Source: Asterochloris sp. CNOR1
Taxonomy: Eukaryota > Chlorophyta > Trebouxiophyceae > Trebouxiales > Trebouxiaceae
Reading direction: 5' to 3'
Length of the DNA: 64,000 bases
NCBI GenBank assembly: GCA_963969365.1
Contig: OZ017758.1
Coordinates: forward strand, 1,860,001-1,924,000
Part shown: piece by piece, positions 23,801 to 35,800 of the stretch
Position numbering within the stretch: the first letter of the stretch is position 1
Layout: each line of letters opens with the position of its first letter
The notes under the pieces: model-generated
The model's input: only the letters and a program-made list of their open reading frames with translations
Told to the model about the DNA's origin: nothing
Databases searched by the model: none
Made by a program: the position numbers and the translations under genes

Positions 23801-26800
23801 TCAGCATCAATCAGAAGTGCTGCACTATAGCCCTATTGAGCAGCCAACTCTGCCTTGAAGTCATTTGTCTCCTGCAGTCGCAGTGGTCGGCTGTCAGAGC
23901 TTTGCTGTGCAATGCGCTGTGCAGACTCATTGCACAATGGGACCAGACAGCCTGAGGTTGGCTGCCACTGAGCTGACAGGCTACCCACAGGGGCAAGCTT
24001 CATCACCAAGATGCTTGAGCCTCAGGGGTCAGGTGGGTCCCATGTGGAACCCAGAGAAGCGGCAACCTGCCGGCCAGCTGACAGGGCAAGGCACATGCCA
24101 CGCAGCTGACTGCTTCGGACATCCAATCTGTACATCCCCTGATTACAGGACATCCCCCATAACCGTTCTGTCCTGAACCTGAGTGCCTCACCTGCAGTAC
24201 ATCGAGCAGCTCCAGCTGCATAGCGGCAGGCATGTGAGCCGTGCAGCGCTGGTGGGTATGGTCGAGCAGATGCTGCAGCAGCAACGTGGTGCGGCAGCGC
24301 AGGCGGATGACCTCTGCGCTGCTGGCACCCGTGATGCTGATGCCTGGCAGGGCCTCAGTGGTTGCGTCCAGGGAGGAGTCGCTGCAGGCAGCACAACACC
24401 TGCGTCAAGTCATATACCGCATCTCATTCTGTGAAGGCCTTGGCTGGGGCATCTAGGGAGCAATGGTTGTTCCAAGCAGCAGACGGGCACCCCGTTACCC
24501 CTAGCAACAGACGTCAAATCGAGGGAGGGCCTCGGTGGTGGCATCCAGAAGCTTTTTTTCCTGTGGCAGGCAGCACAGGTAGTGTCATTTTGCATCCATT
24601 CTGAGTTGCCACATTCAGCATGCGACCTGATAAAGGAGTTGGCCAGGGTATGAAGCCAGGGTGGCTGCTGTAGGCAGCAGAGGGCGCGTTGTGAGCGCAT
24701 GTTTGACAAACAACAATGACAGAGGGGAACTGAGTGGTGTTGTCCTGGGTACTCAGCACTGCAGACAACATGGTCCAGCATGGTTTGCATGACACAGCGG
24801 GGGCAGCAGGGAACAACGTGAGGCTAGCCTGAGCGTTGGCGAGTGATATATGCAGTAGTGAGCAGGATGACTCGGTGCTGTGTCTAGTGCCGCTTGGGGA
24901 AACACATTGGCCAGTGTCCTGCAGAAGGCACGGGATCAAGCCCCCTCTTTTTGTCTCTGAAGCGGTGACAGGGAGAGCTACCTGTGGCTTGAACAACTGT
25001 GCCGCCCTGCAGGGGCCCAGCCAAGCTGCCGCTTGCAGGGGGACCTCAATGGAAGCTCACGCCAGCCTGGCAGATCGCAGACAGCAGCACCAGAGGGGTC
25101 CTGTCAAGCAGCAGCCACACCATGTGTCCCCAACAAGCGGCACCAGCAGTCCACCCTGTCAGGCAGCCTCTTGCACCACTCACCTCACATTCCCAGCCAG
25201 CAGCACCAGCAGGGCTCGAGCGCTGCACGCCCGCCTGCACTCTGAGATGATGGCCTGCCAGGCTGCCTCGTCGGCTGCAGGCGCCATCTGCCCCACCAGG
25301 TCCTGTAGGAGGTTGACCCCCAGAAGAGCCATCGCCTCTTCCTCCGACTGCAGGATATACCTAACGACCAAGGTCAGCACCTGCAGCCAGAAGACGTCAA
25401 GACTGAACTCTGCCTTGCATCGCAGGCCATTGCAGACATGTCCGGCTGCAGGTCATGCCTGGCCAGCACATACAGCCACAGTGCACTACTACCAGCAGAA
25501 GAAAGCAAAAGTGTGTGTCATCAGGCGCTTCGCCACCACTGCCAGCACCTGCAGCTGTTTAGCAAAGATGAGATGAGTGGGCAATTACCTGTCAGCTGGA
25601 AACCCACCTGAGCCCAGCCGCAGCCAGGAGACTGGGCCTGTGCACCTGTTGCAGCCACAGTACCGTGTGGCACGGCGTCACTGACTCAAAGCATTACAAG
25701 ACTGACTGTGCGGGGCAAGCAAGGGTCAAGCTTGGGCCTCTGCCTTGCTGCAACAGATGAGGACATGTTGCCAGGGCAGGGTGCTGGCTGTGAAGCAGCA
25801 GAGCCTGAGCTGGTGCGCAATGGTTACCCCTGCAGCCCTGTAGCAAAGTTTCATCACGATGAACAGGAGATAGCAGGTTTGCCCTGCTGACAGCACACAC
25901 CTGGTGCAAAATGACCGACCCTGCAGCCTTGTACTGCACGACCAGCAGGCCAAACAGGGAGGGCAGGTGCTGTGCGCCCTGCCGCCGCATGCGGTCAAGG
26001 CCCTCCACGCTCCAGCCAACCTGCAGGCAGAAGCCTCATTGTTCCTGTGCCATGTAGCCCTGTTGCAGCCTCAGCTGGGGACATGCAGGTGATGTAGACT
26101 GGAGCGCAGACATACATTCATCCACTGATGGTCCACAGCCCCCGCCCAGAAATGTATGGCAAGCGTCCAACAATTGCTGTGCTCATGAAGTTTTATTGCT
26201 TGGTCAACAGCTGCTCATGTCTGGCAGACGTTCAGCAGCTCCCCATGCAAGGCAGCTTTCAGCGTTTGCAGCGCATGCAGCTGTATTCGAAGCAACAACA
26301 GCCCCTACGACTGGGCAGCACAGATATGAGTGCAGTGTCAAATGGCTTACGGGCCAGCTCACTGTGGCTGTCTCAGCAGCCGAGTAAATCCCAAGGCAAA
26401 TGCTAACTTCACGAAGAGCGCATCACAGCTGTCTTTCGAGCGTGGAGGGGGGTACACATGACACATTGCTGACTTACTGCAGCTGTCTCAGATGCCGACG
26501 CAGTCTCCTCAGAAGGAGTGGGCAGCTCAAACAGGTAGCTGACGGCCCTCGCATAGCTGGCACGCCAGCTGCTCGCCTCCCAGGCGCTGCAGTTGTCCTG
26601 CATGACCTCCAGCAGTGCCTGGGCTGCCGCGTCGGCCACACGCGGCCGCGGGTCATGCCGTGCAACCACTGCCAGGCTGCCCAGCAGGAGGGCCCAGGGG
26701 TGGTCCGCCTGCGCCAGAGCAGCACGTTATGTCACCAGCAGCATGCCCACGTGGGTGTTGAGAGGCACGCCACAAGCTTGAGGCAGAAGGCTGTGCTGCA

Positions 26801-29800
26801 GGAGGGTGAGGCTGCCCAGCAGCAGCGCCAAGGGTGCTCCACCTGTGGCAGGCTAGAGAGGAAGTTGAGCGTGTCACTGCTGCAGGGCTTATGTCCTTGA
26901 GAGGAGGGTGATCACGATGGGCTGTGTCCGAGACCAGATAGGGGAAACAGCGGCTAGGTGCAGGCAAAAAGCTTAAGAAATCAGGCAGCGTCCAGCAGAG
27001 GCACATGTGGCTTTGTTGAGGACCTGTCCTCTACAGCTGACCCATACGGCAGCTATGCCTCTTTCAGCCACTTGAAGCCAGATCTGCGTTGCGCACAAGC
27101 TCACTTCGGCTGCCACCTCATCTGCAGTGCGCCTGGGGCTGAGGGCTGGGTCACTGGTGCTGGCCCGCCTGCTGGCAGAGGCAGGTGAGCGCCACCCAGT
27201 TTTTGTCAGCGCTGGTGTCTTCCATACCTGCAGCACAATGCTGGAACCCATCAGCGCCTTCAGTACCAGATGTCGTTGGCTAAGATGCTGCTGGGATGAG
27301 CCACCATATTGTCCCTAAAGGTGCCTGCCTAGCTTGATATTGTGACCATGCAGGGGCGCATGCACGTAGTGCCATTGAAGCTGCATCTATTTGAACACAT
27401 GGGGGGCTGGCATCTGATCAGCTGCGTCCACCTGAGTTCAGACCCAGCTAGCCGACTGGAGGTGATTTAGAGCAGCAGATGGCAGCAAATGCAGTCGTCA
27501 TGCCAGTTCGTGCAGCCATAGCAGGGGAATAAACAGGTGCCGTCACGGCAGCTGCATCTTGCCCTGACACTAAGTTTTGCAAGGAGTACACTCACCTGAG
27601 GGTCAGACTCTGCCAGCCGCCTGGAAATGGTCTGCATAAGCTTGATGGCACCGATGCTGAGCTCCTCATTGCCAGGGTTCCTGATGGCCAGGCTGACTGC
27701 TGTGACACAGTCATGGAAGTGGCCGTGCCCAATGCCTGTGCCCCTGGAGAGGTGGGGCAGGCAATTTCAACATGCACAGCTTGTCGTCGGTCTGCAAGCA
27801 CATGCATGCAGACGCAGCCTTACAGCTGCGGTCTTCACCAAAAGATGCCCCCTGTGTATCAAGAGGCTGAGCCATGGTGGCTAGCAATGGCAGCAGTTGC
27901 GCTCGAGCAGATATTGCAGGCCCTGCCGGTCAGGGGGGTCATGAAGTTCGCACAGGCAGCTGGCCAGATGCAGCAACTGATTTGCACCTGTAGAGGGACT
28001 CGATGACCGGCATGATGGACCTCAGAGCGCCATTCACGACAGCAGGCACAGGGTCTGTGGCTGCGACCGTGAGCGCTTGCAGCGCACTCCGCCAGCCTGC
28101 AGCAGGGCAGATGTGAGGGACGGGGCCACCTAAGAGCAGAAGCATGCACAAATCTCAAAGTCAGAGCAGCAAACAAATGTAGAGATGATGAAGGGGAGTG
28201 AGTCCATTGCACAGCTTTCTCAGCGGTGCCACTGGCCGCACACGCAAGCTACGCTCCACCAAACACCACAAAAGGCAATCCAGAGCGTCACCTGAGCCCA
28301 GAGCCTTGGGATGCATGCTGATGGCCTGCCCAATGCACTGCACAGCCAGCTCCCGCACCACAGGGCTATCGCAGTGGCGCAGCACTTGCACAAAGGTGCG
28401 CAGCGCCTCATCCTGCAGGAGCAGGCATTTCCAGTTTCCAGTTTGTACGATGTAGTTTGCAGTTGCAGCTGTTCAGGCATGGCTTGGAATCCCTCACAGG
28501 AGTACTCAGCATCAGGCACACGCATGCACGGCTGAGTAGGTGTGCCACTGCCTGGGCGTGCGGCATTTGCAGTGCACTCTATATCCAGGGTAGCAAGCAG
28601 GTACGTGCTCCCCGAGCTGGCAGTCACAGCCTGGCTCTTACTCCCTGGCTTGATATCCTACACAGAGGGACATTGCCAAGGCAACAAGGCTAACCTGATG
28701 ACGACAGATAGCCAGAGCACTGCTCTATTAGCTATCAGACAACCAGCAAGAGCAAACCCACCCAGTGCACACATGGAGAGCCAGCTCGCTATCCCACCCT
28801 CAACAACCCTGCACGAGACCATCAAAAACATAAACCACACCTGGTGCATGAACACAGTCAGCTCGCTGCGCTCAGCCTTCGCGAGAAGTTTGGCCACCAG
28901 CTGCCTCAGGCTATCCACAGCATAGGCAGCCACGCCAGGGTCTGCGTGGCAGGCTGCGCTGACCAGGTGAGGCGCCATGGCAGTCCAGAGGCGCCCCCAG
29001 ACCAGGCGAATGCGCCCCAGGTTGTGGTAGGCGCACTCAGTCAGCCGCTGCAGTGAGTACACCCTGCAGGGGGATGTGTGGCTGTCAACAAGGTGGTCCC
29101 AGTCAAAGTTCAAGGTCAGCAAATAATGTACCTGGCACGTCTATGTTGAAGCACAGTGTGCTTCACAGTGGACGCAGCTTTAAGACCAGGCCAATTCATA
29201 TGGTAAGCACCCCCAGTCAGCCCCTGGAGCAAGTACACCCTTCAAGTGCTCACTATCTGTTTGCAAACGTGACATCTGTGACCCACACTTGCTGAGCCAA
29301 CGTGGCCCATCACCCTCTACATGCAAGTCCTGGTGGCATGCAGCCTGGCCCCACAGGCATGCCCAAGCAGATGCCTGCTATTGTTGCATGCAGGCATGCG
29401 GCGAAGTCAGATCAAACGCAGCCAGTGTCCATCCCTCAGCCTGTGGCAGGTCAGCAAACCTCTAGGTCTGACTGAAAACAGAACGTTTGGGCATCAAGCA
29501 ACACCCGGTCTGTGAATGCACCTTGGGGGGTCCTCAGGCTGGCGGGGAGTAAGTTCTTCTTGGCTGATGGCACACAGCGCCCGCACAAAGATGACCACCG
29601 CCTCGCCATTCAGTGTGCCACTTCTGGCGTATACCTTCTCAATGTGCTCGGCCCCTGGTCCCTGTGCCCAGCTGATCTGCACGCAGCAGGCAAGCAAACA
29701 ATGGATTGGGGTGGGGCGTCCAGAGGTGCACACGGCTGATTGCATGTGGCAGACAATGACGGCAGCGAGGCCACTCGGCAAAGTAGCAGACGAGGACCAG

Positions 29801-32800
29801 GTGTTCCCTGCCTACTCAAGGCGAGGGCTGAGGGCCAGTTAGCAGATGACACCTGGTGCGTGCTTGTTTGCTCAATGGCTGCAGGCTCACGACATGCCTG
29901 CAGCCTCCCTTGGTAGCAGGCAGCAATATTGATTAGGGAAGGGGCTGTGCACAGGCCGCCTTAGGCCCTGCCGTTGTCGGCAGGGGTCCAGCTGCTCTGG
30001 TATTGCGCACCAGGCCAGCACCAGGCTCCAGCTTAGACCCAGCAGTGCGGTCCAGTGACAGCGTCCTGGCCAGGCTGGGACGCTTGGCCGACTTTGCCTT
30101 GGCGCCCGCAGCAATTGCTGGTAGCGGCAGCGTTGGCATTGCAGAGGGGTGCATGGTGCTGGCATCCTGCAAGGTGGCCACAGGCGTCCATGCAATGTGC
30201 TGGTACAGAAGCAGGTTTGCCTGGGAGACACACATTTGCAGCACTGTGCCGCCTCTGACCGCAGCAACATGAGCCGCACACTTTACAGCCTCACCGCAGG
30301 GGCTGCTGCCTCTGGTGATGCCTCGCTCTTGACTCCCAGCCCTATGTTGGACATCAGCCTGCTGAAGGCGCCCTCCCTGGCTTGTTGAGCAGCAGCGAGG
30401 GGGCCATTGGAAGCAGGAGAAGGCACTGCAGGAGCATGGACAGAGCATTGTCAGATCAGGGCTGGAACATCAGGCTAAGTGCTTGTGGTCAACAGTGCTC
30501 CAGGCGACATTTGCATGAGGGTGCAACAACCTCTCACAGCCAGCGCTCAGACCTATGCTGTGCTTAGCCACCTGGGCAGGACTGGATTGTTGGTGTACAG
30601 CTTGCTGCCTACCTGGTGTTGCAGCTGTCGGCTGTGATGCATTGGCCAGGGAAGTTGCTGTGGCAGTCTCCTCAGCAGCATTAAACAGGAACTCGTCACC
30701 AGACACCTGCTTGGACATCCCAAAGGAGTTGTGAGGGTTGCCTGCATCAGGAACACAGCATGTCTCATATGTGCAGGCTGCATGGTCTAGTTGAATGCCT
30801 GGCAGAGGTGCTGTGATACACTAAAGGTACTCCACGTCTGGTCATATCAACAAGGGCAGCTTGTCAGAAATGACATGAAGCATAGTGCAGCTTTGCACAT
30901 CAGGGGCCATGAGAGGGAGTGATGTGAAGCAAAGGATACATTCCAGGCATTGAGACAAAAGGGGTGCTTCTCACCTCCAAATGTAGGGGTGAACGTGGCA
31001 GTCTGTGCACCAGACGTGGTGCGCTGAGGGGCTGCTGCTGGTGGAGGTGGAGGGGCTTGTGGGGTTGGGGGGGCGGGCGGGGGTGGTGGCAACTCCCGCT
31101 TGGCTCCTGCAGCGGCCTGCTGGGCAGCACAAAGCAGTATGTGAGCACAAAGCCTGTGGGGTGCCCCTGCCCCTGCCCCTGCTAGGTGGATACTTCACCT
31201 CCTACTTGGCGCCTGCAGCAGTCTGCAGGGCAGCGCAGAGTTGGGTGCATGACGGAGTCTGTGAGGTACCTTAGCCAATGCAGAGGCGTCCCCTCCTGCT
31301 TGGCGTCTGCAGCAGCAGAGTGGAGGGCATGCAGACTTGGTCTGGAGCAAGCAGGTCCAAGGGCTCCTCAGGCAGGGTTGTTAGCTGCACACAGGACACT
31401 TGTGAATGGCTGGAGTCGAGCCGCACAAAGCAGTACTGCCAGTGCTCTTCCATTGTTGTCACGCAGCATGGCAGCAGCCATCACAGAAGTTGTCGCTGCC
31501 AGACCCTGGCTCCTATGAGCAGTCAACCACTGTGCAGATCGAGCTAGGCTGCTGCAGGTTGTCACCCTTGCTGACAAAGCCGTCGATCACTTGCAACAGC
31601 AAGCCTTCCAGCCAGATGGGGTTTGATATGTATGTATGTGTATGTTTGATCTGATCTGGTTTGCAACTTGAGCCATTGCAGGCTGCAAGACAAACCTCAG
31701 GATACAAGCCCCACCCACCTGCAGCGCCTCCAACATTGACAGAGTGCGAAGCACCACAATCCAGCCGCCCCCAAGCAACCCTGCCTCAGCACCGCCAGCA
31801 ATCTGCACAATCACATCAGGAGGTCAAGCTGAATCACACAGGACGAGAACACAAGCGAGAGCCAGGGGGCCAATGTGTCAGCAGCCAGGGGGCTGGCCTA
31901 GACTTTAGCTGCAACTTGCATGTGTGACCTGAGGCACGGTCTGGCAATGGGCTAGGGGCTGGCGCTGAGCATAACACTGGCTTGCAAAGATGCGCAACAA
32001 GCATCGAGGTGCATTTCAACAACCCCAAGACGAAGCATGTTGTTGGAGCCCCGGTGCTTCAGAAGCAGTGAGATGCAGCGTGTGACCAGGCTCTGACAAG
32101 CACTGAGTTGCAGCTTGTCAACAAAGCCTACCTGGACAAGGGCCTCCAGCGCCGCCACCTGCTTTGCCTCTGCAGGACTTCCCCCAGCAGCAGGAGCAGT
32201 CATTCCTGCTGCTGAGGCCAGGCCTGCCACCATCTGCTCGCACAGCCTGTCCAGGCCGACTGCACCTGCCAGCCTGCACACCAGTTGTCTATTGATGAGG
32301 TACAGGGGGCCCCCCCAGCAGACTGGGATCATGGCGGGTACGACATGGCAACAGCCAGCTTCCTGCCACAACAGCAATGCAGGATGGCATGCGCGGCAAG
32401 GGTGACCAGTCGGGCCACGTTCTAAGCGGCCCCAGAAGCCTGTGCTGCAGGATCATGGTGGCGTGGCATTGATGAGCAGCTCGTGCCGCCAAGCAAAGCA
32501 GGCACGCCATGCGCATGGTCGCTGTGTATGCCAGTGTGGAGAGTGTGCTGCAACAAACAGGGGCAGCACACCTGATGGCAACAGACCAGGCATCCAGGAC
32601 AGTACGAGCTGCTGCTGCATCCGCCACAGACCCGAATGCTGCCTGGAAGGCTTTGAGAAGAGCCTCGCCGCTGACCTGCAGGCAGCCACAGGCTTCCTTG
32701 ATAGCATTTACATGCGTTGCGCCTACATCAGGTCTGCAACAGCTGAGCAGAGGTGCCGGACTTGCTCCACACTGACGTCACCCTGCCACCTGTTTCAAGC

Positions 32801-35800
32801 AGCAGTATCAGCAGTCCCTGCTCTATCAGCAGGTCGCTGACCTGAAGCATGGGCCTTGCATGCTCCGCATTCTGGGCAGTGTGCCAGAAGGTGCCAGCCT
32901 GCAACCCCCTGGCGACTAGCTCCTGCGTGTGCTGCAGCAGGCGCTTGCGCTCCACAGCCACCCCATGCTGCTTGTCCCAGGTGTTGCCCACCCTGCAGGG
33001 GCAGATGACTGAAGTCAAGAGGCTTGGCAAGGGCTGCCTGCCCTCAAGCAGGCTGACTGCCCCTTGTCCAGGGAACAAGAGACAGCTGGAAGAGCAACAG
33101 AGTGCAGGCAGACATGCTGATCAGCAGACGTCGCAACACAGCAGTATAATGCGACTGTCCAGACAAAAAAATAGTCTGGGGATGCGCAGTGACGGTTTCA
33201 TGTTCCTGACCTGAAGGGGAGCATGAGCTGGGTCAAGCCCATGGCTGACGCCAGCTGAGCAGCAGCCTTGGGCTTGGGTCCGCTCCCCTTGCCAGCCTTG
33301 GGGTCTGCACGGCTGCCGTCTGGCAGCGCAAACTCATCCCTCAGGATGCGCTCATACATGGTTGTCAGCTCCTCTGGCGGCAGGATGGGCTCCAGCACAC
33401 CATCCTCACTCTGCAGGGCCGGAGGACAAGCCCTGAGGTTGCGCCTCGAGATGGTCATCTGGCTTGCCAGAGGCTGCAAGACTGCATGACGACTTGCGTC
33501 CGCAATGTGCTGTGCACTGTGACAGCAGGTAGTGTATTCTGCCACAGCAACTGCGTTCACACATGCCACTTGAAAGTTAACCCTGAGACCAGCACATCTG
33601 GGCCCAAGACTCACCGACGACTGGCACATGCCAATGAAGTCCTCTGCACTGATGTTTTTGTCAGCCATGGGGTTGTGGGCATCAGTGTTCAGCATGATGA
33701 GGGCAAAGGAGAGCAAGTAGGCCCCGTCTGCTGTGTGGAAGGCCCCAGGATTGTCGCGGCAGAAGCGCTCTGCAAACTTCTCCATGATGCGATCGATCTT
33801 CTGAGCCTCCCCTGCAGGGCAGATGCACAGCATTCAGCAGTATTGCCGTCTGTCGATTTTTTTCTCAAACCTGCCCAGCGGTATTGGACAAAGCTTGAGG
33901 GCCCCAAACAGGTCAAGCATGTAGCAATTAGCAGGCAGGAATACTGTGTTAACAGGGCAGCTCAAGCAAGGGCCCTGAGGGCAGCCAGGCATGAGAGCTT
34001 GGCACGCAGGCTGGTGCTCTGACACTCAAATAGCATGGGTGAGGCACTTGCTGACGCTGAGGTCTTGACAGGATCTACTGTCAAACCCTGGTGGCACACA
34101 TGACTAGCCCTCAGCGTCAGAGCACAGCGATCAGGGCAGCTTGCCTGGCAGCTGGAAACCCTTCAACAGTTTGCGCAGCGCAGCATCGATGGTGAGCCCA
34201 GCAGAGCTGTGCAGATCAATGTAGGCGTGCATGATGGCCACCTGCAGGTGCATCACATGAGTCTGGGCAGGGAAGGGGAGCACAGCCACCGCTTGCTGCG
34301 CCAGTGATGCAGTCCTGCTGCGCCAGCAGCCCTTCCTGAGCAACATCAGGAGCTGAGGAGCAAGTTGGCTTGAGAGGAAAGAGGGTTACCAAAATTGGGC
34401 ATGAAGCAGTCCTGCACAGCAGAGTGTCCACAGCTCTGCCATGCTGGCGGCCACTCATGGTCAGGCGGTCCTGCTATGCTGGGCGGTGGAGACTTGAGCT
34501 TGGTGCACTCTCTGGGGCCGAGTGTCAACCAGGCATAGTTCTTTGACCACAGTCGTGGGTGACGCTGAGCCAGCAGCAGTGCTGAACCAGGGCACTCAGG
34601 TCACCTCGCGGTCCTCATGGTGCCCAAAGAGCTCTCCCAGCTGCGTCTTGTCCAGCAGCGCGCTGTGCTCCATCAGGAATGCAGCGATACTGGCTGGGTC
34701 ATTTCGCACACTGCCAGATGTGATAAGAGCCTTTAAGCCTTTCACAGGATTCCTGCAGCATGAGCCCTGCTTGAGAGAGACGCTGGTGGTTTCAAGCAAG
34801 CCTGCCTATGCAGCACAGGGCCCAGCTTCAGAGTCTGAGGCTGGGTACAAAAATTACCATGTGGACATCCAGCGTCTTCCAACAGAGATGCTGCATGTGG
34901 TCCTCCGTGCAATCAGGACTCCTCCTCAGGCGCTGTGAGACCCTGAAAGGCCCTAGAGCCACAACACGCCTGCCCATTGCACACACAGCCTCAGGCTCAC
35001 AACTGGAGGGACACCAGGCAATGCTTCCTCCCCCATGCAGCGCAGCATCCAGCTCTACGCCTCTCTGTGAAGTCGTTCTCAGCCCTCACTTACTGATTGA
35101 ACTGGCTGATGCCCGACTCTAGGGAATGCTTGCGCTCCTTAGCTGCCCCAAATCTTGCAATCTCCTCAGAGGCTGCAGAGCCGTTGGCGTGGCTGACCAA
35201 CAGGCTGCCATCGTCGCTCTGGCGTGCAACATAGCCCACTGAGTCATGAGAGGATGGCTCCACAGTCCCGTCTGCAGCCGATGCCGCCGCTGCCGCCTCC
35301 TGCATGAGAAGCATTGAGACTCAATTGCTCAGCTTCACCCCTGGGTTTCGTGGGCACATACATGACATTGCCCAGCAACAGCCACATACGATGGATACTA
35401 ACCTTGAAAAAGGTATGGTCTGCAAAAATGGCACAGCATTGCCCAGGTCTAGCTGCCGTTCAGGTCCTGGGCTACATGCTGCACGTCCTTTAGCGAGCTC
35501 CCAGTGAGCTGCACCCTGTCACACCGCACCGCACCTTGATGGGGCCCGCCCAGCCATCCAGGCTTTTCAGCAAAGCCAGCAGGGCCTTCAGGGCGAGCTC
35601 CCGCAGCTTGGGCGCAGCCTGGGAGCTGCTGCTGCTGAAGACTGAGGTGATGGGCTCTTTGACAGCAGCCTTGCTGACGCCGCGCACAATGCGCTCAAAC
35701 AGGTTGGCGGCTTGCAAGTCGCAGTCGAAGTTGACAAAGAGGTCCACCATGAGTTGCGGCTCAGCGCACAGGGTGCAGATGGCCTCCAGGGCTGCTTTCA

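Noticed and set aside
24836-25576. 246-codon plus-strand ORF opposite BIG
   Set aside because: It is antisense to BIG HDS exons (25382-25185), Ser/Thr/Ala-rich shadow composition, with no independent support.
29933-30250. Separate minus-strand gene ending AQPLP
   Set aside because: Exons on both sides (Sec7 region at 33 kb, HDS1 motif at 29.0 kb) belong to the same BIG protein. The stretch has a usable donor before its stop, so it is better read as a disordered linker exon.
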